A DNA stretch of 64,000 nt from Anomaloglossus baeobatrachus (taxonomy: Eukaryota; Chordata; Amphibia; Anura; Aromobatidae): NCBI RefSeq assembly GCF_048569485.1, contig NC_134355.1, positions 557,654,642 through 557,718,641 of the forward strand, given 5' to 3'. Each line of letters opens with the position of its first letter. The stretch's first letter is position 1. The notes beneath the pieces were generated by a model. It was not told the origin of the DNA, made no database searches, and saw nothing but the letters and a program-made list of their open reading frames with translations. Of the stretch, positions 1 to 10,511 are shown in pieces. The position numbers and the translations under genes were made by a program.

Positions 1-790
1 GGTAAAGGATTTTTTACAAGCCACGCTGTTGCAACGTAAATTTCTGTCGTCCAGTAGCTACACAGATATGGCCTTGATGATTCTACATAGAGCATATATT
101 ACTCCAAAAATTCAATAAAAAATGGACACAAATGCCTTATACTCTTGTTCTAAATGTGGCATAAGAGACACTGACCTGTTTCACCACTTATGGGACTGTG
201 TTCAGATACAGGGAGTATGGAGAAGCGTTCACTCAGTCTTACAAAACACATACAATATTCAGTTTGCTCTGACACCACAGTGGGCGATTTTTAACATGTT
301 GGAGGAGGCTCAACAAAGTCTTCCAAGAGGTACCAGGGCAATGTTAACTATTTGGGCCTCGGCCACTAGGAAAAGTATCCTACATCTCTGGGTAAATCCT
401 GAAGCACCCTCTCTAGCGTTTATCCAAACAAAACTAATGTTCATATTCAAAATGGACTGGTTGGATGCACTGTCGAATAAGGAGAAGCTGATTAAGCGTT
501 TCTTTGAAACATGGTCTTTATTTATACCTAACTTGGCTACAGTGCTTAAGGATAGACTTAAATCTCAGTTTGGACAGACCTCTTGGTACCTTCTTGAACT
601 GCTCAATGGACACATACCAATTACATAAGTTACCATTTTAAGTTGCTTCTGGTCGCACGCAGAGCGGGGGGAGGGGTGGGCGGGACTGTTTTGATTATAA
701 TGTCATCAATGAAATGCTCTTTGTATAAGAGCAGATTGTAAAAGAAATTCGGTTAAAATTCAATAAAAAGATGTTTAAAAAAAAAAAAAA
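1..790 (+). mobile_element. L1-type LINE, 3' end with A-tail
   Basis: This is the last part of an L1-superfamily ORF2 followed by a short 3' UTR and an A-run at 777-790. The frame at 122-628 carries the cysteine/histidine motif typical of the end of L1 ORF2 (CSKCGIRDTDLFHHLWDC). The same frame continues upstream towards base 1 but is closed by one stop just before 122, so this copy is dead. ORF2 normally supplies endonuclease and reverse transcriptase; only its C-terminal tail is inside the window. A polyadenylation-type AATAAA lies just before the A-run. The element runs off the left edge, so its 5' extent is unknown. Confidence 0.85.
122..628 (+). pseudogene. L1 ORF2 C-terminal fragment
   Basis: A 168-codon open stretch with the C-x2-C ... 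H-x4-W-x-C arrangement seen near residues 8-26, a hallmark of the zinc-binding tail that follows the L1 reverse transcriptase. No reverse transcriptase motif is present in this piece. It ends 150 bases before the A-tail, the right distance for a LINE 3' UTR. It is a remnant, not a host gene. Confidence 0.8.
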
Positions 791-1030
791 GCTGAGGATA
801 GGTCTAGAAGTAGGAGTATAGAGAAGTGGTTGTTAGCTTTGGCATTAAGTAAGTCATTTGTGATTTTAGTCAGGGTATTTTCAGTGGAATGATGTGGACG
901 GAAGCCGGACTGTAGGTTGTCAAAGTGAGAGTTAGAGGAGAGGTGGGAGGAAATTTCAGCATGGACGTGCTGGCAGCAGAGGTTCGGTCGAGGGAAGGTT
1001 TCTTTAGGATGGGTGTGACTGTTGCATGTT
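791..1030 (-). mobile_element. L2/CR1-type LINE reverse transcriptase piece, inverted
   Basis: Read on the minus strand this gives the reverse transcriptase stretch LQSGFRPHHSTENTL followed by ITNDLLNAKANNHFSILLLL and then DLS, which matches the L2/CR1/Rex-type pattern (QSGFRP.HSTE ... LLDLSAAFDT). It abuts, in opposite orientation, the 3' end of an L2/CR1-type LINE at 1031. The pair is best read as one LINE insertion with an inverted 5' segment. It directly follows the L1 A-tail at 790. Confidence 0.6.
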
Positions 1031-1580
1031 TAAAGGCAAGTATGTTTGCCCAACGACTCTAGCTCAAAACCCTAACCATGACATACAAAGCCATCCACAA
1101 CCTGTCTCCTCCATACATCTGTGATCTCATCTCCCAGTACTTACTCGCACGTAACCTTCGATCCTCACAAGATCTCCTTCTCTACTCCCCTCTCATCTAC
1201 TCTTCCCACCATCGCATCCAAGATTTCTCCCATTTCTCCCCCATACTCTGGAATGCTCTACCACAACATATCAGACTCTCACCTATCTTGACAAGCTTCA
1301 AAAGGAACCTGAAGACCCACCTCTTCCGACAAGCCTGCAACCTGCAGTAACCCTCAGTCTGATATAGCGCCGCACGACGATCTCTACTCTCACCTATTGT
1401 ACCATCACCCATCCCTTGTAGACTGTGAACCCTCTTGGGCAGGGTCCTCTCTCTTCCTGTACCAGTCTGTGCTTTGTTTTGTTTATGATTATTGTACTTG
1501 TCCTTACTATGTGTACCCCTTTTCACATGTAAAGCGCCATAGAATAAATGGTGCTATAATAATAAATAATAATCTTAATT
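1031..1580 (+). mobile_element. L2/CR1-type LINE, 3' end
   Basis: The frame at 1078-1350 (90 codons) is the conserved C-terminal block of L2/CR1-type ORF2: MTYKAIHNLSPPYI near the start, then ILWNALPQHIR and FKRNLKTHLFRQA at the end. The 3' UTR follows and closes in a short AT repeat (TAATAATAAATAATAAT) at about 1555-1573, typical of LINEs that end in a microsatellite rather than poly(A). The middle of ORF2 between this piece and the inverted segment at 791-1030 is missing. Confidence 0.8.
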
Positions 1581-1581
1581 T

Positions 1582-2255
1582 AACTCCTAGGTAAGTGATT
1601 CTGTTTGCTATCTGAAGAGGAAAGAAGAGCGTAATTGTACAACTAATGGTGAAGGTAGAGAGATGTTGAGCATTTCTGACTTGTGAGAATTAATTATGAG
1701 GTTACTAAGATGTCCAAACTTGTGTAACTCAGATATTACAAGCTAGTGGTAGGGGAATTTACGTAAAGACAGAGATCATCTACAAAAAGCGCTAACTTAT
1801 GTTCTTTAGTTTGGAGGGATACTCCTTTTCTTGAAGAGTTGTTTCTAATAGCTTCTGCCAGGTGTTCTATAATTAAAATGTATAGTAGTGGGGATAATGG
1901 GCAGCCCTGTCTTGTACCATTATGTATTTAAAAGGGATGTGATAGGGAACCATTAACTTTTACCGGGGCTGTTGGCGAGGAATACAGAGCAGATATTCTG
2001 TTAGGCATTACCTCTTATAATCCAAGGTTCCTATAAGAGCCCGGAACATGTACTCCCAGTGCTCCCTGTCGAAGGCTTTTAAAGCATCGATCGACAGGAT
2101 TTACTTTGGGACACTAGACCAATCCAACAAGGAGATAGTTTTCATAATGTTATCCCTTGCCTCCCATCCAGGCACAAAACCCACCTAATCAAGATTTATC
2201 ACTGTTGGAAGAAGGAACAGCAATCGGTTTGAAATCAATTTGGCATACAGATTTC
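1582..2255 (-). mobile_element. Old antisense L1, segment 1 (RT domain)
   Basis: Minus-strand translation in several frames gives L1 ORF2 reverse transcriptase blocks in order: NLYAKLISNRLLFLLPT, then QVGFVPGWEARDN, then GTRQGCPLSP-like sequence and LALFVDDLCLYVNSP, where FVDD replaces the usual FADD. Frames are broken at many points. The first block is the direct continuation of the L1 sequence that stops at 6634, so 2256-6633 is a later insertion into this L1. Confidence 0.8.
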
Positions 2256-2465
2256 TATCTATACTAGCTGTAGTCCCTGGCGTTGCCTAGGATAGTAACT
2301 GTCTCTCTGTCTCTCTCCCACTTCCACTCTCTCCCACTTTTCCTTTCTCCCACTTTCTCCCACTCTCTTTGTCCCACTCTCTCTGACCATCTCTGTCTCT
2401 CTCACTCTGTCCGTCTCTATCTCTCTCTCTCTGTCCCACTCTCTCCACCAAAATCACATTAACTG

Positions 2466-4745
2466 CTAAATTCAGTAATTGGATTCATATGTTGTATAGG
2501 TCCCCGAAAGCCAGGATACTAGTCAATGGTGCTATCTCTACACCCTTCTCATTGAATCGGGGCACAAGACAGGGGATGCCCTCTGTCTCCAGCATTGTTT
2601 GCACTAGTTATTGAAGCTTTGGCAATTAGAATCCGCTCTCATCCACAGATCACTGGAATCACTGTAGCCGACCGCACAGATCAAATAGGATTGTATGCGG
2701 ATGACATGGTTGTCTTCTTAGATCGAGTGCAAGAGACTTTACCGGTGGTTATAGACACTATAGATAAATTTGGGGAGTTTTCGGGACTACGCATCAACTG
2801 GGATAAGTCGGCTTTGATGGCATTAATGCATGGGTCTGGAATTTCAATGGAGGGTAGGTCACCTTTGCAAGTGGTAACTAGCTTTAAATACCTGGGAATA
2901 CACATACAGAAAGACCATACACTAGACCTGCAGACGAGTATAACACCACTTCTGGAGCACGTTAAACTTAAATATAACTTGTGGAGCAAGTGGTTGGCAG
3001 AATAAATTTAATCAAAATGATATTACTTCCAAAGCTTAGCTATACACTACAACATAGTGCAGTATCAGTACCCAAATCCTTCTTCTCAATGTTGAACTCG
3101 CTTACTACCTCTTTCATATGGGGGAAATCCAGACCCAAACTTTGGTTATCCATTTTACAGAGATCCAAAAGACTGGGAGGGTTGGCTTTACCGGAGTTCT
3201 TCCTCTACTACCTCATGGGACAGCTTAGGCCACTAGAGACTTGGATGCCTGGATGTCAGCTGCCAAACTCTGAGAGTCACTTGGCACACGCGGCTGGGAC
3301 TGATTGTTTAGTGGGTTTTCTGGAATCAGATGGACTGAGAACACCACGGCAATTACCCATCCTCAAGTTGGCAAGATTAGTCTGGTGACCAGCCAAGAGG
3401 GTGGTGCACTTCGAAGGGGTGGTGGCAGAACTTCCATTATGGGGGAATAGCCACTTCCATACTCTGAGAGATCACCCCTCGGCGCAATTCTGGGCCACTC
3501 ACAGCGTCAATGCATTAGGTGATCTTTTTGTCCTGGGAACCACAACCTTCAAGTCCTTTGAACAAGTCCAGATTGAATATAATATTCCAAGATCACATTT
3601 TTTTAGATACCTGCAGATTCTCACAGCGATTCAATCCCACATACAGAAAATTGGAGTGAGGAAATTGATAATCACTTCCTATGATAGGTATTCTAAAGTC
3701 ACAAGGACCTCGAGGCCTCATCTGAGCTATATATACTTACCTGTTGTCGGTGGGGGTGGAGTCGGACCCCTTGCCAGCCCAGGATAGATGGAAATCTCTA
3801 ATTCCCTCTCTACAGGGAGAGGAATGGGAAGAGATATTGGAATCTCCGACTGCGGTATCCCCGTCGGTTAATAAGTTGATTCAATGCTACATTGTCCACC
3901 AGGCATACCTTACTCCAACTCGATTATTTAGTATGATCCGTTCTCGTACATCGGAGTGCCCGAGGTGTCATCTCTCAGGGGCAAATTTCATACATATGAT
4001 TTGGAGCTGTCCCAATATATCTTCGTACTGGCGGGGAGTGACATCTCTGCTGACCTCGATTGTGTCGATTCCTGTTTTGTGTGACCCTTTGATATGCCTG
4101 TTTGGGGTGGTAGAGGAAGAGTCCTGAGATCATTACATGACAATATTCCTCAGAGAGGCATTGTTTCTGGCTAGGAAATTAATAGCTCTGAGGTGGATGG
4201 GAGATTCGAATCCAACTGTGCGGTCCTGGGTTAAACTAGTTAATGCAACCATAGTCTATGAGCGGGTGGTATATTATAAGAGAGGGTGCCCGGGAAAATG
4301 TAACAAAATCTGGGGTTTGTGGAATTCTTCTCCAGACACACTTGGAGTTTGAGGGAGATTATGCGGATAATGGTGGTTCCCATTAGATGTTGGGATGTGA
4401 AACACTGTCCAACGGTATATTGAGGTATAATAATGCAATGTGGCTGTTGTTGTTGTTGTTCTTTCTTTTTTCCTTGTTCTCTTCCTCTTTCTATCTTGTT
4501 TTCAAAATATGGTCATGCTGATAGTTACAGCTGTTCTTATGCTCAATATAAAATTAGATATATATGCAAACGATAAGAAGTATGTATAATAACATTGTTC
4601 TATCTCAAGTGCTGAAGATATTATGGACTTTATATGACTGTTCATTGTTATATTCAAATATTACTATCTATATACTGAGCTATTTTAATATGGCAAATGT
4701 CAGTTGTACCATGTTTGAAATTGTTAATAAAACAAAGTTAAAAAA
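2466..4745 (+). mobile_element. 5'-truncated L1 with target duplication
   Basis: A 2.3 kb L1 inserted in copy 1 of the unclassified repeat. It opens inside the reverse transcriptase domain (NWIHMLYRSPKARILVNGAI, then FSLNRGTRQG), continues through LYADDMVVFL and ends with the C-terminal CPRCHLSGANFIHMIWSCP motif, a 3' UTR and an A-run at 4738-4745. Both sides carry the same 16 bases AAAATCACATTAACTG (2450-2465 and 4746-4761, overlapping the A-run by a few bases), a classic LINE target-site duplication. Frameshifts (one just after GTRQG) and stops make it inactive. Confidence 0.9.
2595..4352 (+). pseudogene. L1 ORF2 C-terminal half, several frames
   Basis: Open stretches at 2595-3005, 2981-3388, 3401-3787, 3744-4127 and 4137-4352 are successive pieces of a single ORF2 split by frameshifts. 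The first holds the reverse transcriptase catalytic box as YADDMVVF; the fourth holds the C-terminal zinc motif. Overlapping ends of neighbouring pieces show small insertions or deletions rather than large losses. No endonuclease domain is present because the copy is 5' truncated. Confidence 0.85.
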
Positions 4746-5087
4746 AAAATCACATTAACTGACACATAAGCTTCTTATACTAAGATTGTCCTTCACTGCC
4801 CATAGCAAGCAATCAGAACTCCTATTAATGACCTGTAGCAAAAACAGAAGCAGAGCTGTGATTGGTTGCTATGGGCCACCTGATAAATATCTAGTTTAAC
4901 TGTCAAAACAGCCAATATATTACCTCATATATCCAAACAGTAAATAAGAGGTCTTTTTTTGCGAATAATTGATGGGTTGAAGTTTCCCCTCAAAACATAG
5001 TCTATGACGTTCCCATAGTTAAATGAGGTGTCTGTGCAAAAGTTCGGGATTGGAAATGGGATGGTGCGGATTCCTTTAGCGGACATA

Positions 5088-5618
5088 AGCGGGCTTTACA
5101 CGCATATCTAACGATGTGTCGGCGGGGTCACGTTGTATGTGACGCACATCCGGCATCGTTAGTGACGTAGTTGCGTGTGACAGCTACGTGCGATTGAACG
5201 TAAAACCGTTCATCGCATGCCCGTCGTTCATTTGCTAAAAATTGCACGTCTGGTTGTTCAATGTTCCCGAGGCAGCACACATCGCTGTGTGTGACACCCC
5301 AGGAACGATGAACTGTAGCTTACCTGCGTCCCGCCGGCAATGCGGAAGGAAGGAGGTGGGCGGGATGTTTACATCCCGCTCATCTCCACCCCTCCGCTTC
5401 TATTGGCCGGCTGCCATGTGACGTCGCTGTGACGCTGAACGCTCCAGGAAGTGGATGTTCGTCGCCCACATCGAGGTCGTATGGAAGGGTAAGTACGTGT
5501 GATGGCAAATAATAGTTTGTGCGACACGGTCAACAAATTGAACGTGTCGCACATACGATGGAGGCGTGTCACATCGCATACGATATCGTATGCTTAATTG
5601 TAAGGTGTAAAGCAGGCT
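5088..5618. mobile_element. MITE, GGCnGGCTTTACAC family
   Basis: About 530 bp with terminal inverted repeats: left AGCGGGCTTTACACGC, right the inverse of AGCCTGCTTTACACC. It sits inside copy 1 of the unclassified repeat, whose sequence continues without loss on either side (GGACATA before, ATACACACATAC after). The interior has the family's signature GATGTTTACATCCCGCTCAT and CCCCTCCGCTTCTATTGG. No coding capacity. Relatives in the window: 9178, 17005, 42609, 45677, 50437. Confidence 0.8.
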
Positions 5619-5650
5619 ATACACACATACATACACTCTTGTTTATATAT

Positions 5651-6633
5651 AGACTAGCTGTAGTACCCGGCATTGCCCGGGATAGTAACTGTCTCTCTGT
5701 TTCTTTCCCAGTCTCTGTCTGTGTGTCACTGTCTGTCTGTCTCTCTGTCTGTCTCTTTCCTTGTCTGTCTGTGTCTATGTCTCTGTCTGTTTCTATCTCT
5801 CTGTCTGTATTTGTATCAGTCTATCTGTCTCAATCTCTGTCTCTCTCTACCTCTGTGTCTGTCTCTATGTGTGTGTGTGTCTGTCTGTCTCTCTCTTTCC
5901 TGGTCTGTCTCTTTGCCCATCTGTCTCTTTGCCCGGCTGTCTCTTTGCCCGGCTGTCTCTTTGCCCGGCTGTCTCTTTCCCAGGCTGTCTCCTTCCAAGG
6001 CTGTCTCTTTGTCAGTCTGTCTCTTTGCCCGTCTGTCTCTTTGCCCGTCTGTCTCTTTGCCCGTCTGTCTCTTTCTCAGTCTGTCTCTTTGCCTGGCTGT
6101 CTCTTTGCACGGCTGTCTCTTTCCAGGGCTGTCTCTTTCCAGGGCTGTCTCTTTCCAAAACTGTCTCTTTCCAGGTCTGTCTCTTTCCAGGTCTGTCTCT
6201 TTCCAGGTCTGTCTCTTTGCCCGTCTGTCTCTGTCTGTCTCTAGCTCTGTCTCTTTCCCCATCTGTCTCTATCTGTGTCTCTGTCTGTCTGTCTTTTTTT
6301 GTCTGTCTCTATCCGTCTCCCCACCGACATCATATTGCCTCACACATAAGCTTCTTATACTAACAGTTTATTTTGTTCCTATAGCAACCACTGACAGTTG
6401 CCATTAATATCCTGTAGCTCCCACCTCCATTCAGTTTAATGGAGGCAGGATTTTGGAGAGTAACTGTAAAGAGCTGGGTTAAATTTTCTCATCAAAACAT
6501 AGTCTATGACGTTCCCTGAGTCACATGGGGTGCTTGTGCAAAATTTAGTGATTGTAAATGCGACGGTGCGGATTCCTTTAGCGGACATACATACACACAT
6601 ACATATATACACTCAGCTTTATATATTAGATTG
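5651..6633 (+). repeat. Unclassified repeat, copy 2, with CT-rich minisatellite
   Basis: Second, uninterrupted copy of the repeat at 2256-5650, in the same orientation and immediately adjacent. It opens CTAGCTGTAGTACCCGGCAT then TGCCCGGG and closes with GCGGATTCCTTTAGCGGACA and a CA/TA-rich tail. The tract 5690-6310 is a minisatellite of about 16-bp units (CTGTCTCTTTGCCCGG and variants), which creates long but meaningless open frames of serine, leucine and cysteine on both strands. It ends inside the old antisense L1, which resumes at 6634. Confidence 0.7.
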
Positions 6634-6985
6634 ATAAGCTATATTGGGCAGTAACTACTGCAAAAGGAAGGGTCTTTCCCAAGCTTAGGCAGGACTGTTA
6701 TATGTACTCTAAGGGCATGAGGTAGGAAAGAACCACCAGAGGAGACATAACTACACATAGAAAGTAACATTGGGCATTGTAGGTCTGAAAATAGTTTGTA
6801 GAAACCAGCAGTAAAGCTAGTACTGGGCTCTTACCTGATTTTGTTTCTTCTATGACTAGCTACTTGTTAAGGTGAAATCTTCTTATAATTCTAACAGTGT
6901 TTTGTTATAGAAGGGAGTTTATGTAATTGTAGATAAGATTTTATTTTCTCCTGAATCTGGGGAGGGGAGGATCTTGAAAGTGTCC
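6634..6985 (-). mobile_element. Old antisense L1, segment 2 (RT domain)
   Basis: On the minus strand this reads FTAGFYKLFSDLQCPMLLSM, then GKDPSFCSSYCPI, one stop, LINL, the L1 reverse transcriptase stretch equivalent to SPGPDGF...YKLF and YRPISLLN. The next residues of that block lie at 2255 and below. It is cut on its upstream side by the hAT element at 6994-8692, which is flanked by a perfect 8-bp duplication of this L1's sequence. Confidence 0.8.
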
Positions 6986-7254
6986 TTTTATGTCAGGAGT
7001 GGGGAACCTTTTTACTGCTGGGGGACATTTGGAAATTTCTGCCAACCTTCGGGGGCCGCACAAAATTATCAATGTGAAAATGAACCGGCTATATTTGGTC
7101 AAACAGCTAATTAACTCACCCTTACTGTCGTGGCCGGAGCTGCTTCTCTTTTGTGCGGCTGTGATGTTCGGTGATACTTATGTTGCTTCTCTCTTTTCCA
7201 GGTTTGTCACTGTCTGGAGCGCAGGCAACTCTTTGTGATAAGATTGGTAGACCA

Positions 7255-7920
7255 TATACATCACACAACAGACACAGGGACTGGTGTATATAAATCACAG
7301 GAGACACATACATGACTGAAGGGGCTGTTGGCATATACATCACATAGGAGACGCTGGAACTGCTGTATATACATCACATAGGAGACACTGGGGCTGCTGT
7401 ATATACATCACATAGGAGACTCTGGGACTGCTGTATATACTGTACATCACAGGAGACACATCACTGGGGGCTACACGAGGGGCTGGGGAAATGTATATGC
7501 CCCCAGCCCCCTCCTGTGATGTATATGCGCCCAGCCCCTCCTGTGAGGTATATGCGCCCAGCCCCTCCTGTGAGGTATATGCGCCCAGCCCCTCCTGTGA
7601 GGTATATGCACCCAGCCGCTCCTGTGAGGTATATTCCCCAGCCCTTTCTGTGAGGTATATTCCCCAGCCCTTTCTGTGATGTATATGCCCCCAGCCGCTC
7701 CTGTGATGTATATACCACAGCCTCTCCTGTGATATGTATGGCTCCAACATCTCCAGTGTGATGTATATGCCCCCAGCGTCTCCACTGTGATATATATGCT
7801 CCATCCCCTCTTATTATGTATATGCTCCTAGCATCTCCAATGTGATGTATATATCACAGGAGGGGTTGGGGCATACACATCACAGGAGATGCTGGGGCAT
7901 ATCCATGACAGGAGGGGCTG
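7255..7920. repeat. Minisatellite inside hAT (about 27-bp units)
   Basis: Imperfect direct repeats of about 27 bp between 7500 and 7700 (CAGCCCCTCCTGTGAGGTAT then ATGCGCC), flanked by related, more degenerate units containing ATATACATCACAGGAG in the opposite sense. All six frames give glycine- or proline-rich repeats, which explains the overlapping open frames here. Confidence 0.85.
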
Positions 7921-7929
7921 GGGAACAGA

Positions 7930-8290
7930 CATTACTAGGTCACTGGGAAGCATAAGCATTGCTGTGGGGCACAGATGGCACTGGGGGGGGGGCACAGACA
8001 TCACTAAGGCAGCACAGAGAGCACTAGGGGGGCATGGACATCACTAGGAGGGCACAGGCATCATTAGGGGACGCAGTGTTCACTAGGGGGCCAGAAGCAT
8101 CACTAGGGGGGTACAGGCATCACTAATGGGGGGCACAGAGATAACAAAGGGGGGGCACACAGACATCACTAAGGAGGGGCACACATACATGACTGAGGGG
8201 GGGGCACACAGACCTCAGTAAGGGGGGGCACAGACATCACTAAGTGGGGCACAGACATCACTAGGAGGAGACTTGTTAGACTGCACACAG
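7930..8290. repeat. Minisatellite inside hAT (about 20-bp units)
   Basis: G-rich irregular array with units such as CACTAGGGGGGCACAGACAT, with variable lengths of the G-run. It lies between the 27-bp array and the unique right arm of the same hAT element. Confidence 0.75.
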
Positions 8291-8692
8291 CACTGGGAGC
8301 TGCACACAGCAGTGTAGTGGGCATGCTGCACAGGAGAAGGGGTAGGGAGCGGGCGGCACACAGCGCCGTGGAGCGGGCGGCACACAAGCGCCATGGGGCG
8401 GGCAGAACACAAGCGCTGGAGAGCGGGCGGCACAATGCTAGAGGCGGTGAAGGTGATGTGGGACGGAATTGCAGAGCGATAAACCCACCCACAAAGTAAG
8501 TCCTGAGCACGCTGGCACCTGCCACCGAGAGAGCTCATTGGTGCGCGCAAGCAGTGCATGTGGAGAGTTAAAGGGCCGACGACCGGTAATACCACGGTGG
8601 CAGCCATAGCACGGCCGCCCCCAGAAATCTGCCAGCGGGCCGCAATAAAGGTCGTGGCGTGCCGCATGCGGGCCGGAGGTTTCCCATCCCTG

Positions 8693-9130
8693 TTTTATGT
8701 TATACAAAGACTCATTGTAAAAACTAAAACTGGAAATAATGTCTTGAGTATTGTGTACTCTCGTCCCTGCAGTATTGTTTATAAAGGGGATGTATGTATT
8801 CATATTGCGTGGGTGTAAGGCTCTCAATTGCAATTTGCCGCTCCTATTGCCCAACTGGTAGAAGTGGCTTCTAATTCGTTATCTAATACATCTAGAATCT
8901 GGTCTAAGATTTTCAATAGTTTATGATGGGCTGTAGAAAGTTGCACATATGCGGGTTGAGTTGGATTGTGTTCAGGATGGATTTTAAGTTCAGTAATTAG
9001 GGATAATAGGACTTTCGGCTCACTCTTTTCTGGGAAGAGAGTCGTTTTGAAATGAGGAGTCCTTGCAGAACGCTTTTTGGAGCCTCCCATTTGATCGACG
9101 GAGAGGTGGGATCCCGCTCATGGTCGGAGA
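8693..9130 (-). mobile_element. Old antisense L1, segment 3 (probable 5' side)
   Basis: Directly after the hAT, minus-strand translation gives IISSFSFYNESLYNIK, resembling the L1 ORF2 stretch before the reverse transcriptase (F..YYSSLY). Further upstream is an 88-codon frame at 8824-9090 starting MGGSKKRSARTPHFKT that looks like an ORF1 start, though this is weak. If both calls are right, a deletion has joined ORF1 and mid-ORF2. The flank to 9174 is unassigned. Confidence 0.5.
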
Positions 9131-9177
9131 TTAAGTTTGGATTCTGGATGCTCAGTTTAATATCTGCGAGACACTAA

Positions 9178-9645
9178 AGGCCCCCTTACACGCAACGACA
9201 TCGCTAACGAGATGTCGTTTGGGTCACGGAATTCGTGACGCACATCCGTCCTCGTTAGCGACGTCGTTGCATGTGATAAGTACGAACGACCGCTAATCAC
9301 AAATACTCACCTAATCGTTGATCGTTGACACGTTGTTCAAATCTCAAATATCGTTGATGGTGTTGGACGCAGGTTATTCGTCGTTCCTGAGGCAGCGCAC
9401 ATCGCTACGTGTGACACCCCAGGAACGATGAACAATACCGTACCTGCGTCCTCCGACAACGAGGTTGGCGTCACTTTCCTGCGGCTGTTCTCCGCCCCTC
9501 CGCTTTAATAAAAGAGGCAGTTCGACGGCCACAACGACGTCATTAAGCAGGTGAGTATATGTGACGGGGACTAGCGATATTGTAACGGAGTCGGGTGCTT
9601 TCATGAGCGACATCGCTATTGATGTCGCTGCGAGTAAAGCCCCCT
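9178..9645. mobile_element. MITE, GGCnGGCTTTACAC family
   Basis: About 468 bp with inverted ends AGGCCCCCTTACACGCAACG and, on the right, GCGAGTAAAGCCCCCT. Flanks are TAA on the left and TAA/TTAA on the right. The interior repeats GACATCGCTAACGAG and carries the family motif CCGCCCCTCCGCTTTAATA. Same orientation as the copy at 5088. Confidence 0.75.
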
Positions 9646-9649
9646 TAAG

Positions 9650-10511
9650 AGTCTTGTAGTAGATTCTCATTTAAACAGGCCCTGGTCCACTCCTGCCTTG
9701 ACAACTGTAACGCTCTATTAATTGGTCTCCCCTAACTAGACTCTTTCCTTTACAGTCCATCCATAATGCAGCAGCCAGGGTCACCTACCTGGCTAACCGC
9801 TTCTCGGTTGTCTCCCCTCTGTGCCAGTCAGTGCACTGTCTGCCCATATATTACTGGATCCAATTCAAACTGCTTGTTCTCACCCACAAAGCTCTCCATA
9901 GTGCGGCATCTCCCTACATCTTCACCCTCCTCTCTGTCTATCACCCTACCCGTTCCCTACGCTCTGCAAATGACTTTCGACTAACATCCACGCTAATCTG
10001 AACCTCCCACTCCCGGATCCAAGACTTCTTCCGAGCTGCACCAATCCTCTGGAATGCTCTACCTCAAGAAGCTAGGACAAATCACAACTTACTCAGCTTC
10101 AGATGCTCCCTAAAAACGCATCTTTTTAGGGTGGCCTATCACACTCCCTAGCCAAACTAAATTCACATAATACCTCCAGGCCTTCTCAGAACATAACCCT
10201 ACGTCAAACTCCATGGCACCCAAATGCATCTCAAGGTTCTGGCCAACTGGTCCAGGCAGCCATTGTCCATCCCCCATTTCCTTGAGATGGCTGGACTGTC
10301 AATGTAAATAAGCACTTTACCTTGTCCCCCCCCATCTCATTGTAGATTGTAAGCTCTCACGAGCAGGGTTGTCTCTTTTTTTCCATACTCTAATTATTGT
10401 ATTTTCTATAACTGTTATTTGTTTGTATATGAACCTCATGAATGGTAAAGCGCTGCGGAATATGTTGGCGCTATAGAAATAAAGATTTTTTATTATTATT
10501 ATTATTATTAT
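9650..10511 (+). mobile_element. L2/CR1-type LINE, 3' end
   Basis: Degenerate C-terminal ORF2 sequence on the plus strand (LVHSCLDNCNALLIGLP-like near 9680-9730, IQFKLLVLTHKALHS near 9860-9900, then NALPQEARTNHNLLSF near 10052-10100) followed by a 3' UTR with GTAAAGCGCTGCGGAATATG and a closing (TTA)n run at 10483-10511. These features are standard for L2/CR1-type elements. Many frame breaks; no intact ORF. Confidence 0.75.

Larger units (their letters stand above)
2256..5650 (+). repeat. Unclassified repeat, copy 1, carrying two insertions
   Basis: Starts with CTAGCTGTAGTCCCTGGCGT, runs into a CT-rich tract (2290-2449), is cut by an L1 (2466-4745), resumes at 4746 with ACACATAAGCTTCTTATAC, is cut again by a MITE (5088-5618) and ends in a CACACATACATACACTC tail at about 5620-5650. 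The same parts in the same order, without insertions, make up copy 2 at 5651-6633. Its opening palindrome-like motif (CCCGG then C-TTG then CCCGGG in copy 2) is its best signature. I could not assign it to a superfamily; no coding capacity is visible. Confidence 0.7.
6994..8692. mobile_element. Non-autonomous hAT element with 8-bp TSD
   Basis: A 1,699-bp element with hAT-type ends, CAGGAGTGGGGAACCT on the left and AGGTTTCCCATCCCTG on the right, and a perfect 8-bp target duplication TTTTATGT at 6986-6993 and 8693-8700. It has no transposase. Most of the interior is tandem repeats: 7255-7920 (units around 27 bp such as CCCCTCCTGTGAGGTATATG) and 7930-8290 (units around 20 bp, CACTAGGGGGGCACAGACAT-like). 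A CpG-rich segment precedes the right end. It splits the old antisense L1. Confidence 0.9.

Noticed and set aside
5519-6407. Long overlapping frames (up to 244 codons) on both strands, rich in Ser, Leu, Cys or Lys, Glu, Arg
   Set aside because: Products of a 16-bp CT-rich minisatellite; all frames stay open because the unit lacks stops. No domain, no codon pattern.
7340-7804. Evenly spaced 27-bp repeats that could suggest a CRISPR array, and three long minus-strand frames
   Set aside because: No unique spacers; repeats are contiguous and degenerate, inside a eukaryotic hAT element. It is a minisatellite.
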